64,000 nucleotides of DNA from Apostichopus japonicus (GCF_037975245.1 NC_092574.1:21167713-21231712); one strand, 5' to 3'. Numbered from the stretch's first letter, positions 37,770 to 52,013 are shown. Notes: a model not told the origin generated them from the letters alone. A program made the numbers and translations.

Positions 37770-38470
37770 TTCCGTTGACGATGTTCTGTTAACTTCCGAT
37801 TCCTCCAAAAGTCTACGATAAAGTGAGGAGCTGTTTTAAGAAAAATTTCCCAAGTCAACCGCTGCCAACGATGGCCTGTAATGTTCCATGGACGATGTTC
37901 TGTCGAACTTCGGATTCAAGTCCTCTCAAGGTCTACGATGCAGTGAGCTGTTGTTAGAAAATCTTCCGAAGTCAACCGTTGCCAACGATGGCCTGTAATG
38001 TTCTGTGGACAATATTCTGTTGAACTTCCGATTCCTCCAAAAGTCTACGATAAAGTGAGGAGCTGTTTTTAGAAAAACTTCCCAAGTCAACCGTTGCCAA
38101 CGATGGCCTGTAATGTTCCGTGGACGATGTTCTGTCGAACTTCGGATTCAAGTTCTCTCAAGGTCTACGATGCAGTGAGGAGCTGTTGTTAGAAAATCTT
38201 CCCAAGTCAACCGTTGCCAACGATGGCCTGTAATGTTCTGTGGACAATATTCTGTTGAACTTCCGATTCCTCCCAAAGTCTACGATAAAGTGAGGAGCTG
38301 TTCTTAGAAAACTTCCCAAGTCAACCGTTGCCTACGATGACCTGTAATGTTCCGTGGACGATGTTCTGTTGGACTTCCGATTTAAGTCCTCCCAAGGTCT
38401 ACGATGAAGTGAGGAGGTTTTGTTAGAAAGACTTCCCAAGTCAACCGTTACCAACGATGGCCTGTAATGT
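37770..38470 (-). repeat. Higher-order tandem repeat overlapping the TAF7 terminal exon
   Basis: Six copies of GATGGCCTGTAATGTT (one copy has GATGACC) at 37870, 37987, 38102, 38222, 38336 and 38456, so a monomer of about 117 bp. Two monomer types alternate: TGGACGATGTTCTGTCGAACTTCGGATT and TGGACAATATTCTGTTGAACTTCCGATT forms, giving a dimer of about 234 bp. The monomer contains the short inverted repeat CGTTGCCAACG. The TAF7 stop and last codons lie in the monomer nearest the gene. Confidence 0.92.
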
Positions 38471-38476
38471 TTCAGC
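38441..38476 (-). CDS. TAF7: TAF7 terminal exon, inside a tandem repeat
   Basis: Acceptor TGCTTCTCTCCTCAG, phase 0 in. Reads AETLQAIVGNG then TGA. The bases coding TLQAIVGNG and the stop belong to the tandem repeat monomer that recurs downstream (37770-38470). Vertebrate TAF7 ends differently. The acceptor is strong and the phase is right. Confidence 0.8.
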   Translation of the reverse strand, partial: AETLQAIVGNG

Positions 38477-41400
38477 CTGAGGAGAGAAGCAGAGACAATC
38501 ATCATCAATATCATGATTTCATTTTCAAAAAACAGAGAACACAGACAATCAGCCGATTGCATGTTTAGTACTTCAAAAATAACATAACAGTATGCGCTTT
38601 ACCACCAGTAACGTAACATAACCAAATGCCTAGGGTGACCTTATCTCCCGATTAATTTGATTGTCCTGTTTTGCAACAAGGGGTTATTGTTCCACCAGCA
38701 AACTGATTTGTCCCAGTTTTCTAAATGTCTCTGTAATGTTCAGAACTATCACTGTTTTTACGATAAGCACACTAAAAACAGAAAAGTATGCATTTTGTAT
38801 GCATCATTATACGTGAACATTTGGAAAGCATGATATAATCGTTTTCAACACACAAATGGATTGATGGCCGCATATTAGCCCCACAAACTTGGGGGAGGGG
38901 GGAGGGGGAATGCTACATAGCCCTCCTTAAAATCCAAAATTTTTCTTCAACGGAGAGGTAGGGACACAGTATCACACTTTCAACCAAAGAAATATGGTAA
39001 CCCTAAATATGCCAGTTACAAATAAACTAGTGGAATACACTCATTTGATAACTGGACCTGCAATTATCTCCAATTGAAGTTTCCTACCATGACCTGTTTT
39101 AACATATTGGGATAAATTAAAGGGGTTTGTATAAGAACAAAAGAGCTGCTGTTGCACTGTGGATTTTTGACAACAGAAGGACAATGATCTGTTGTACTAA
39201 TATGAAAGTATTCTGTGCGTGTTTTTTGTCCCTTCTTTTACTGTAACTTGTCATTTAGCCTTTGAAGTAGATCCTGCTAGGATCGAAACGTCAGGCCAAC
39301 TTACTTTTACACATTCTCTTACACAGGCTCTCTAGTGGATAAGCAGTTTGCTAACAGTTTTATTTTATTTTAATATGAAAGTAGTCAAAAGTTTCGTTCA
39401 AATAGGGTTTTGATTAACTACAAGACATAACTATGCCGCTGCCTCTTAAAGTGCTACGGACACCTAGCCAATTTGCCCAATATTCAGTACATTTGTTGTG
39501 TGTGATAATCTCATTCAAACTCTGTTGAAATTTTTTGTAAAACCTCTTTCCATTTCCAAGCTTTACACATTTGAAGTTTTGATAAATCTGGGTAAACTAT
39601 GACCTGGAGTGTTGTGCTCGTCCAAATTTTCTTGTTTTAGCCCTTTATAGTGTTAACCCCTAATTACAAGCCCATATATATCACTTGAATAATGTGATGT
39701 TCCTCTTTTCAAAGAAGACAAACAATTTTTGCAAAATCACCTTAGGCCACAAACCTGTGTTCAGTGTCATTGAAACGGAAGGTTGTGAAAATATAGGTAT
39801 AAAATACCAGAAAATTAGGCAGTCACTCCCTTTACATCATCAATGTGCATAATTAGCTAATGTGTAAATATTAGTAGAATTAAGAAAAGACTTGTAAAAT
39901 GGTCAATCGTTGATGGATTTTGATTGGAGTTGCAGTTATATTTCATGCATTCTAATGCCTATTAGAGTGATTAGGACAATGTAGTTCACAGGTGTCCGTA
40001 TACCTTTAATTATTTTTAATTACTATTCTTACCTCCTTCTGTTTTTGTTTCTTCTCCTCCATGACCTGATCAAGTTGAGACAGAAAACGTTGCTGGAAAA
40101 AAAGGAAATAGAGGGAGGTGTTTGGTTTCACTCAAAATCTGTAAATCACTTTAGCTTAGTTAAGACTTATATTTTAATTTAATTTATTTTAATACTTCTG
40201 TGATTTATATGTTAAACAGCCATTCACCTGATATGTGATGATATATTCATAATCAATAAACATTAGCGAATCCCAAACCTCCTCTTTGAAACATATTCGT
40301 TATTAAAGTTCTATGACCATATTTAGCTTCCTTACAGATTTTATCGGTGCAAATGGGCAGTACAAATGTAGAATGGCCAAACAGGTCCACATAGCTGACA
40401 TTTCCCTTCCTCAGCTGATGCCAGTAAACAGATTACAAACAGATTCTTGTATGTAAAGAATGCTTAACTAACTTTGGCAGCATAATGGGTCTAGGCTAAC
40501 TGTTGAACTGTGACACAATTTTCGAAGAGTTTAAGTAATTGCGGTAACATTACAACAGATGTTACATTATAATTTTCAGGTGAAGAGGGAAAGAACAGTC
40601 GGGTCTAACCGGGTCAAACCGGGTCTAAGCCTGAGCAGCTGCAAGATCCCGCTGCAGTCAGACTGAATCCAGATAAAATAATTATTAGCATAATAATATA
40701 ATATATATTATATATAATATATTATTACATAATAATATATTAGAGCATATCTCTGCAGACAAGCAGTGCCTATTATATGAAATGTGGAGATTATGTTCCT
40801 CCTTTGACAGCTTAGCTGCAGTGATGCTGCAGCCCCCTCAGCCTCTGACCTTTGACACTGTGTCTTAAAGTTTATCAGTATTGCTTGTCAAATTAGGCCA
40901 GTGAGTCAAAGTAATGGTCACTGTTGTTCAAACTTATTTACGTTTACATGCCATACAGCATGTTTCCTCTCTTAGACATTTCATTACTGTACACTATGTC
41001 TGGGGATAACTTGGAGAGGTAGAAACTCCAACCAGATTACTTTTGAAAACTTTTAGCAAGGCTAAATTTGGGAAGCCAAAACTGACGACTATCAATGTTA
41101 TGAGGGAGATTTCCCTCCTCTGGATGGAAACCACAGCTTTATCGTTAAAATGACAACAAAAATCCAGTCACTGTACCTTAAGATTTACATTCTCCACTGT
41201 TTCCAGAGATTGTCCCAGGGCCAATTCTCTAGTTTCCAAATCTTCCAACTCTTTTTGTAGCTGAGTGTACCTCTGAGTAAGGACAGCTGAAAAAAGACAA
41301 ATCAAAAATTTAACTTAAAAAGATAAATAAGTTCACTTGACTTGATTGATGGGAATTCATGATGCAAGCACCTAGGTTCTTGGCTATAAAATAGACTCAA

Positions 41401-44400
41401 CATTTCCACTCTCTGCTTCAAAGCGACGTCAGATGAAAAGCTTGGCCCAACAAAGATACGAGAAGTTGCAGAATGTCACAATGGAGTCGTCTGATGGTTT
41501 ACAGGTCACTAGAGAGCTAAATGTGAGTCTGAAATCTGGAATGTGAATAGGTTAGAGTCGGCCTAAATTCTAGGCTAAACTTATCCAGTGACTTTTCAGC
41601 AAATATTTCTGACTATTGCTTTACCCAAAAAATAAAATAGAGTTTTGTGCGCTTCAAAACTAACTTATAGTAACAATGGTCTAAAAACTAATTTTTAGTG
41701 TCCTTAGGTTTGTCAAATCAAAATTAAATGTTTCTCGTCACTTCAACATCTAATATGATTGCCTCCGAATTGAAATATTAATCCAGCATAGGTTCTGACC
41801 TGACTTAATGGCACATTTCATTTTCTTAATATAGGAGCGCCCCCTATATCAAAAGTGACATGCACGTAATTTCAAAGGTGGAGGGGAGGAGGGGGAACCA
41901 AATCCAGAATTTTACCAACTGATTTACAAACTAAACTTTATGGAAGGGCCAGAGACAAATGGATGATGTTATAAATGGGGAAGGGGTGGCCTGGTGTCTT
42001 TGAAGCCAAATCCAATGTAAGGATGGTGGTGGGGGGGGGGTGGGAGGGGATGGGGTGAGCATCAAATGGTGCATTCTGAGACAGATTTAGACTTTAAATT
42101 AGGTTTATGATTAGCCCTAAATGAAAGGTTGTGCTAATAAGAACTCATGATTTTGTGTGTGTGTGAGGCTGAAGACAGGGATGTACCCCCATAGCAGTGG
42201 TCTCCTTCTTCCACACCTGAATGTAAAAAATCCCCCCCCCTTGAACCTTCCCCATACCGGGTTGCCTCTTACTCGACTTACATTGCTCTTGGCTGTTCTC
42301 TTCGTCAGCCTCAATGACCTTTGACCCGGCATCCTCTTCCTGTTGTGTCAGTTCCTGTGACTGTATATCGGTCATCATGTCTATGGAATCCCTCGTGCCC
42401 TCGTCGTCTTCCACGTTGATATCTTGGCCTTCGTCCTCTGAGCTGCTGACGTCCGCGAAGATCTGTTGAAGGTCGTCACCTAGGGACGAAAAACCGAGGA
42501 TTGTCACTTTTCTGTAAGGTATCATAAGAATTTGTCAATAACTGGATTTTAAGGTGGCAAGTCTAAAAATATTTTTGGGGGGGGGAAGTGGGATGGACAA
42601 ATTTATCAAAGCTTCTTTCATCTGGAGATGAAGCATATCTTGATAAACTTACAAAAAATCTACGGAAAAAAGGATTATACAAGTTTGAGCATTTTGAGAC
42701 GGTATATAGCTTTTCAGAGAATTTTCTAACATTGTCGATCATTTTTATAAATACATTGAATCACAATGTCTAACATATGACACTCTTGTCCTCTTTTCTG
42801 CCAGCTTATATTCACGCATACTTTAATGTTGCATTTTGCTTCTGCCTCACTTTGCCTATTAAGAAGATTATACCATAGGCAAATTGTGAGGCTATCTAAG
42901 TTGTACACATTTACTTATTGCTTATTTTATTAGAGACCGGTTAAATCAAAAGTTGTTTGAAAAGCAATTTTTAAAACACATAATACTTTAACTTTAAATC
43001 TATAAGTTAAACAGACCTATGAAACTAAAAGTCATTTTGTCTCTTCCAGTTTAATGATTTTATTAACCCAATAATCACACCCAAAACATTTTTTCATCCC
43101 CACAAATTTAATGTCAGATATCCTTTCCCATTTGCAATACCATGAAAGTTTGAATGCAATACCATGAATGCCTTGGTTCCTGATGTGAGTTAAAGATAAC
43201 TTAAATGACAGAATACAATTCCATGCATGTTACATTTCCTGTATGAATAATTGTGTGACAACCACCAGATTATGGCAAAGTCAAAAGAATTTCAGCCTTA
43301 TCCCACAGTTGTGCCATACAGACAGGCCTGACAAGAGTGGGGAAGGTGATTTGGGGGGCTACATCCGGCACCGATGTCCAATTAGATAGCCTGGTCAGGC
43401 ATTGGATAAGGAAAACTGTTATTTTCATTTCAGCAAAATTCTTCGTTCATCCATGAATAATGTTACAAGGTTATAAAAGACTTCAAAGAGGGAGAATGAT
43501 GACATCAGTTTACCCGAGACCCAACCTGGTCCTCTACCCCCCCCCCTCCCACTCCCCCAACCTTCCCTGCTGACAGATAAACTCACCAGCAGTGGATGAT
43601 CCTGGCCTATTATCGTCTTTGACTTCTTCATCAGCTAGCACCTCCCATCCTGTCAAACAAATCTTAAGGAAAGCTGATTTCCGAGAAAAGCAGAGCAATT
43701 TAAGACAATACTCTTTTAATATGTGGATCGTAAAAATTGTGATCCAAGCGTCACAATTTGTGAAAAGCACTATTGGGTGATACAAAATTTATCGGAAGAC
43801 AAAAAACAGTGTGTCTCTCACGAGTGAAAGCATAACCCTCCAAACTAATGTCATGCACTGTAAAAATTTCCCCGAGGCACTTAGTCTACAAATAAAGTAT
43901 GTCAGAAACTCTGCGGCAACTGCAGACGTTGGGGAGATGTGAAAAGTCACGAGTATCGTAGAGAGTTTCAAGAAGCAGTCGCTATGGTAACGTCTAAGGA
44001 AGAATATTGTTGTCATAACTGCATGTTACCTGTCATACGCAGAGACTAGAGAAGAAGGTTTGGAGTCACTCTGTGGTACCAGCGTGAGAGTAAGGGGTTA
44101 ATCAACGGTCTAGCGTGCGTTACTCACAGGATTAATGCACGATCGGGGGATAATGAAGGCGATGCACGAGGGCGGAGCGTAGCGGAGCCCAAGTGCATCC
44201 AGCGATAGCATTAACACCTGGAGTGCATTAATCATGTGAGTAACGCACGCTAGACCGTTGATTAACCCCGTTCATTCATACACTACCATTTGTGTGGGGG
44301 AAAAATCATAAAACAAAACATTTTTGGTTACATATAACCAAAGATTTATTAAAGTGATGCCCCGTAATTTTACCGTGCGTTACTCACAGGATTAACCACG

Positions 44401-47400
44401 GTCAGCTGACCTGAATGGACCAATAGGATTTAGGAATCTTTACTAAGTATGAATGAACAAATATTACCTACTGTACAGATAAAATATGAAGTATTAATAC
44501 TCAGCAAAAGTAAATGAAACATTTGCACAGCACCATTCCTTCTTTACTAGTCTAATTTGCATTCAAGATTCTAGGCAAAGCTGATCAGAAGATAATTATA
44601 ACAATATCAAGACAAATATCTGACCTTAACCTAGCTGATATAACTAATGATTCTACCCTAATTAATTTCTCAACATTAGATTAACTTCCAAATTTCATTA
44701 TATCGTTTCCCAAGCAAGTACAAAATACCTCAAAACATTAAGACGAGAACAATGCAACACAACAATCGAGTGATCTCCATTTCAAAATTCATGAAGCTAT
44801 TTAAAATAAAAAGAATCGATTATTTCATAAAAAATTTCAAAACGGGTTAAAGGATACTAATCTTGATGGCCGTGCTGTCCATCCTGAGCAGTCTCTTAAC
44901 CTCCTCTTCGATATCTGGGGCCTCTATGTACTACGAGAGATGAGAAGAGAGAAATTTAGACACTTCCTCTAAAGCTCATACACGTCATCCTTTCTCTATG
45001 CCTCATCTTCTATTAAAAAATTCTTCGGTCATCCGTAACGCAACCTCTTGCAATTTTCGTCTCGGACAATTTTTAAGCAAACCTTTCAAAATATTACTCA
45101 CAATCTCGTGATTGCAGTTGATCTGACTAACATCACCGGAACGACTTCGATTACTTTATGAACTTTCATCGTCTACAGTTTTCTAGCGAATCAATCTGAT
45201 TTTCAAAATAAACTTATGTAGCATTTTCATTTATTACGTGAAATCGAAGTTCTCTAGACAGGCTGTTGAACTATCTATTTATGGGATCTTTGTAGGTTTT
45301 TTTGTTGTTCTTTTTAAAGGGTAAAAAAAATGATTGAAGATAGAATCCCTTAATTTGGGGTAAAAAAGATTATTACAAGACTCTTGTTCATCAGATCATA
45401 GAACTATGGTATGAATCTTTACTACAGAGAATCATTTCATAGTGTAAGTCCTTTTTCATGTTAATCAACATCAAAGCAAAACAACATCAACAACAAAATC
45501 AACATCAACTCTAGGGGACTTTGTTTTTTATGTCATTCATTTTTTTTAACTCTATAACTGTCAAATATTTCTTAAAGATTTTTTGTAAACATGATTTAGA
45601 TTTTCAAACATGTATCAATATTGAGCAGTATTATTTAACCAGAGAGCCAAAAGGAAATGTGGTTCTTTGCCACACTTTGCATGCAGGGTTTGGTTTTTCT
45701 CCAAAAGAAACATTTGTTGTTGGTTCTGGAAAGAACTAGAAACCAGTATTTCAGAAAACTGGCCTCTAAAGGTATACATTACTGCCACTCTATGAGGAGA
45801 AAAGTTTTATCCAGGAGTGACAGTAGCAGCTACCCTGGTTTTATCTCCCATCTAGTAAATTCATTTGCATTAACTCAAGTGGGTACTTCATTGTCATGGG
45901 ACCTACAGGGGTATTAAATTGATGACCTCTCTGACCTCAGTTTATGCACAGAGTACTGTAAATCACCTTTTAAAAGATGCAATCATTTTAGCTCTACTTG
46001 ATGCGAGTAGACTTCGTAACTGCAGTAGGTTTATTTTGTGCTTTGATGTTATAAAAATCTGTTTTAAAGGATTTAATCAATTTAAGCAGGTTTAAAGTTT
46101 AAACCTGATTAAATTAACTTAACATTTTTCTACCAACGTGACTGAATTATATAGCCATGTTAGTATTTAGTGCTTACAAGGTTTTCAGACTTTGACATGA
46201 TATGTTAACCTCAAATGACCTCTGATCTCCACAGAAAACAAAAAAGGTTTCTTCTAATCAATAAGGTGCATCTACATACCGAATATGGAGTTCACCCACC
46301 GTATAGCTTTTGAGTTATCATGTTTACAAACCACACACACACATTCAGACCAAGGACCCCATTGTATTTTCCATTGTTCAAATCCACGTACCCTAACCTT
46401 AACAATACCCCATACAATAGAATTCTTCCAAGGACATGGTGATTCTTTAGAAATCACAACCGAGGACCTGGAATTCTTTTGTTCAAGTCCTCGGTCAGAT
46501 AGCAAAACAAATGCACATTCACACACATAGGCACACAGGCCGTCCCCATCCTATAGATTCTTTTTTGTCTCGGGCAAAGCAATCAACAATGATCAATTCA
46601 GTGATATGGAACATATCAGTTAAATGTATCATTAATAAGACAGAAGATGTTTTAATCCATCAAAGATAGATCAAACTACAAAACCATCGACAGACATTAC
46701 AGCAAAAACCTTGTTTACTCCCTGTTGACAGACTGCCATAAAGAAACACCTTGGCAACAGATTGCAGTTAAACAACTTTTATGTAATAAAGCAATTCCTA
46801 ACGCAAGGTAAGTTGACCTTTCAAAATGTCATAGGATACATTTTACACCTCGTAAATACCTTTTTACGAGCAGACTTTCTGAATCTTCTCTTCCTCACAT
46901 TCTTTAGAGGTGGTGTGACTGACGAAAGGAAAGAAAAAAGGGAGAAAAGATAGAAAAAAAGAGACAAAATTGAATTTTAAACGAGAATGGTTCCACATAG
47001 AGTTCTAAGACAACGATACATACATTCTTCTAACCTCGGTACAGTTCTGTTTTCTAAATCAACTTCTCGAGCGACATGACAAGTTATAAATTAAAAACAA
47101 AGAACTGAAGAAACAAACAATTAAAAACAAACAATAGTAAATGGACTTCATTATTTGAATCTTATCATATTTACATTTACAAGTAATCATGAGAATTATG
47201 GACATGAAAAAATGTTTGTGGCAAAATCATCAATAACCTGCTTCCTGCATCTTTGTGAGAATAAAAAATGAAGTGTGTGGGCTGTGAGTCAAAGATTAGA
47301 CGTGTGCACTTTTTCATAGCACTTTGTAACACAGCGATAAAAGTTGATTGTTTTAAATTACAGGTCTGCAAGAGACCTTGATTATGAAATGAGCATTGTA

Positions 47401-50400
47401 GTACAGAATACTGCATTCTAAAGAGCCAGCACAAAGTCCATAATTATAGCGAGCTCTGTGGACAATTCTATATAACTACTCTCTCTCCACCTCTCTCTCT
47501 CTTTCTCAGGGATGAGCCTGAGGTAAAAAAAAATCACGGAACTTTGCAAAAATTGCGGTATAGGCTCCAGTTTGCGTATGCTACAGTGTGTTAGGATAAT
47601 AGATTTTGTCCCTGAGGTAGAAAAGAAATCACGGATATTCCGCGAATTCGCGGAAAAAGCTCATGCCTGCTCTCTCTCAAACACCTTGTACTAAAGAACT
47701 TATAAGTATACTTCACAATCGGAGAATTAATTTAGTCATACTTCCGTGATTCCAGACAAATTTCTTGTCTACTTTCTCGTTGGCGGGCCGTCTCTGCAGT
47801 TTGTTGTCTTCGTCGTTTAGAGGCAGAGGATCGTCTGTGCACACCAACATCTGACAGTTGGGAAAGGAGAAACAAAAAATGAATGATTTCCAAAGGTTTA
47901 CAAAAGACCCCCAAAATGACAGATTTCCAAACAGTAAAGTTAAACATTGACCTTCCGTTCATTTATTGCTGAATGGGATGTCATCATGAAAGACGATAGG
48001 GCACATTAATGTTTACTACGTCATGGAGGAATGTATCGTTGCCATGTTTGATTCGATATTCCACATTACAAGTAAACTGAAACTTCACTTGCATATCATA
48101 TGTTTGCACTGTGAGTGAGTCACAAAATACATGCGTACACCCACACACACTCTCACATGCTGAGCCCCACTGCTTAGTGCTTAGCAACCAGAAGATTATG
48201 TGGATTTAATATGAATGTGACTCTACTGGTAAGTACTCTGTATGCATTATGTATGCTGGCGTGTGGTAACTTCCTATCTAGCCTAACTTTGTGTCATAAA
48301 TATGTAGCTGCACTGATAGTCACTGAATCTGGCCGTGTTTGAAAGTCAAAATTGTAACCACTTTTTAGAATACAATTTTAATCCATACATTCTTGATGAA
48401 ACCAGCTAAAACTTCCAGTGTCTGTAGGAAAGGGGGGGGGGATCAATTTGTACTCTGAGGAATTTTCATGAATTCTTTCACCAATTTTTACCAGAATTGT
48501 ACCATAAATTTGTTTACAATTTAAAAAAAATTAGTGAAATTTTGCTTGGTTTTGACTGCTTTGACTCATAATGGCAGAATCTGATCAAAGTTATAGTAAA
48601 ATCAAGTAGCTGAAGTATAAAACTAAACCACAGAACAGAATCAAAGTGATCATCACCACAAATGCCCTTTAAAGAATGTTTGTTCGCTTAGCATCGCAAA
48701 GCTATCAATTATCATCCTACAACATTAATATACCGTGAATGCCATATCAGTTGTTTTTTTTTGGCATTTTGACTTTTTATCACCTTAGTGCATAAAATTA
48801 AAGATATTTTTGTTTGGTTTCTTTTTTAAAAGATACAACAGGCAAAAAAACAAGTACTGAAACTAATTAGTTGATTACACTGATACCTAAAATGGCCCAC
48901 ACAGTTTGTGATCTAGTGTAAAATTAACACTTTTGCATCTTACTATAAAGTACCCCTATACAGTATGTATACGTATACATATATATTCCCTCGTGGAGAT
49001 TACACTACGAGACTTCTTTTAACACCCTGTTGTTTCTATTAATACAAATTACAGATTTGAATGAATTATTACGATATAGTTTAAGCCCGCGACAGCAATT
49101 CCAAATGTCAAGGTGGTTATCTTCATCTCAGCGTTAAGAACGAGAGAGCGAAAGAGAGACAGTCCAGTATCTATCACTCGTCTGTACAATTTAAACGCTC
49201 ATTACAAATAATGCACCATGTATTTACTTTGTTAGAATATTCCGTCTGCACAGTGGGGGCCAGTCTAGTAGAAACTGTCTTTTTTAACTCAACAGCCCTC
49301 TTGAGTACTAAACATAACAAGATAGATATTTGATCCGTCCTGAAGTGATTTTAAAGTTGACAATATCTATAAATTTACATTTTCGTGGCAGCATTTTGGG
49401 ACTGTATTGAGTGCAGAACTTACAAAAGCAAAGCACATGGTAGGCCCAAAAGATTAAAGCAAACTTTTAAAAGATCACAAAAAATTCCACATTTTTAAAT
49501 TTTTCTCACATAAATACTGTAGGTGACTGCAGCAGGGAGGCCCTTCGGTGCCAGCGATCAATCGTGTTTGTATAATTTGGGTGTACATAAAGCATTACAG
49601 AGATTGAACCGAGTCAAATGAAACTGTACACACTGAGTATGTTGAGACTATTTGAGACAAAATAATTTATACTGGTCAACGATTGAAAGTATAAATGTCA
49701 GTTGACTGATTATTTACAGTAGCATTGTGCCTCTTTCAGAATTAAGGTTGACAAAAATCCCAGACATATTCTCCCCTCAGATATAATCATCTGTACATCA
49801 AATACAACATAAGATGCATAAGGCAACACCAATAAAGCAAGAAAGGAAAAACAATATGGTTTACTTTCCTTCAACTGAGTGACAAACCATACTTCTTGCT
49901 TTTATTTTATTTTTTTTTAGAAATTAACCAACTTAGACCAGGGGTGGGCAACCTACATGCGGCCCGCCAGTGATTTTTTTGCAGCCCGTGAGATGTCTCA
50001 AGAAAAAGAAAGAAAATCAATCTATTTTACATCATCACAAAAAACGAGCTAGCTGCTTAGAATTTATCGGCACTAATGATGCTGTCAGGTAGGCCTATTA
50101 TCCCCATTAATTATCAACTGTACTGTAATGACATTGTGTTTTTGTGAATACAGATTAAGTATACACACCTATTGCATGAAAGGTTTGAAATCAACAGCAG
50201 GTCATTGGTTAGGTGCGGCCCAGTTAATTTTTCACTCCTTATATCTGGCCCATTCATCCAAAAAGGTTGCCCACCCCTGGCTTAGACAGACATTTAAACC
50301 ATAAAGATAGGACATTTAGAGCAGTACAATAAAAAAAGCCTTAAGAGAAACTTGACACAATTTTATAGATGAAACGTGAGCTTTGCAGTCCATAAAGCAC

Positions 50401-51938
50401 GTTCAGCTATTTCTTCTTTCAATATCCAGATTTTTTTTAGTTTTTTTTATAAGTCTTTAAACTGGATCTCAATTGCCTTCGGTCATTTTACTTGAAAGAG
50501 GGAGTGATTCTCTTACCCCATACGGTACCTCGTTCCCTGGTAATAAGTTATTTATATCGGGTCACCGTCCGAAATAAACTTCCAATGTTTACAAGCATCA
50601 TCAAACCAGAAGATAAAAGATCGTTGGGTGTAAAAAAAACTCTCAGGTCTCAGTTTACACATCAAAACCCAAGCAAATTCAACATCTTGACATATATCAC
50701 TCTAGGGATTGATCAAAATGAACAATCACTATGCAAAAGATGTGTGAGTATTTAACAAAATATGTACTGCTAACTTGTTGCGGTAATGTAAGAAGAGCCT
50801 TTCAACAACTTTAAAAAAAAATCCTCACAGGTTGCGAGGTCAAACTTAATGATTTGCCACAAATTTTGTGCCTCAAAGGAGATGAGAATTATTAAAAATT
50901 TAATACATATTGATAAATCTATGGGACTATGAAAGTGTTAGCTGACCATTAGTCGTGTCTTTATAGGACGGTTGGGAGACTATTGTGTACTCAGTCACAC
51001 TTGCTATTAACCAGGATTAGGGGAACAAGTAACTCCACCTGAGAAACTGGTTATGAATACATTTTTACCGAAGACAAGAAGGTTTTTGTACATTCTGTTT
51101 CATTTATGTATTTTTTGCAAGTGACTGTATTCATATCATGTGGAATTTTTCCATCTTCTGGTAACTCAATAACTGAACCATTTGGCTTATAATATCAGCT
51201 CCAACATAACTTCTCTGTGGTAATTACTGTATGCAACACCCTTTTTGGGAAGTTTTGCTCCGACTGAATGACACTACCAAACACAAGTATTTTTCAAACT
51301 TCTGCTATTAAATCTAAAAAATCATAATAAAAAGAATCTCTAAACATTCCCCACTTAATAAGAAACGCCCTGTGAGTTAACTGCAGAGTTGTGACTAAGG
51401 TTTTCCTGTCCATTTCATACAAAAAACTTGGCTACTCTTTATCTCCGATCATTCAATAATGGTTCGCTTGAAAGCTTTTTCGAGCTCAAAAAAATTGTTC
51501 TGCTTATTTTCCAAATGCTCCTACTCATTTCAGATCTTCTTGTGAGGTCATGCCAGTTTGTACCTAAACCATTTCTGTTCCAAGGTATTACTGTGATCAT
51601 TAATAACATTTAAATCGATAAAATGGAATACATAAACGATATCACATTTCGACACACCTGGTGAACACTATCCAAATAAATCGATAATTAATCAGCTTCA
51701 ATATTGCCAAATAAATATGCTAGAAAGCCAATTAATGGTCACTTTTGTTCAAATTACAACAAGCAATTTGTTGCGACCTTCAAAGCACTCCCTCCACACC
51801 GATATTTTTACTGAGAACTCTCATCTTAGCAATATCGATACCTGGGAATGATTTAGAGCATAACAACCTCAACAGGGCCCCCATCACCAGGGTAGAGGAC
51901 ATGGCCACCCCAATCTCAACTCTGCATCAAGGAAGTTA

Positions 51939-52013
<75 letters not shown>

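Noticed and set aside
37770-38470. CRISPR-like array
   Set aside because: Units are contiguous homogenised monomers of about 117 bp with no unique spacers, in a eukaryotic gene end.
39255-39300. Active hammerhead ribozyme
   Set aside because: The hairpin plus GAAAC half is present but the CUGAUGA core is not; only the resemblance is noted.
42117-42332. Alternative - strand frame over TAF7 exon 9
   Set aside because: Overlaps the TAF7 frame, runs into intron sequence and shows no conserved pattern.
46272-46530. Overlapping frames of 81-84 codons on both strands
   Set aside because: No splice signals and no family resemblance; lies within a TAF7 intron.
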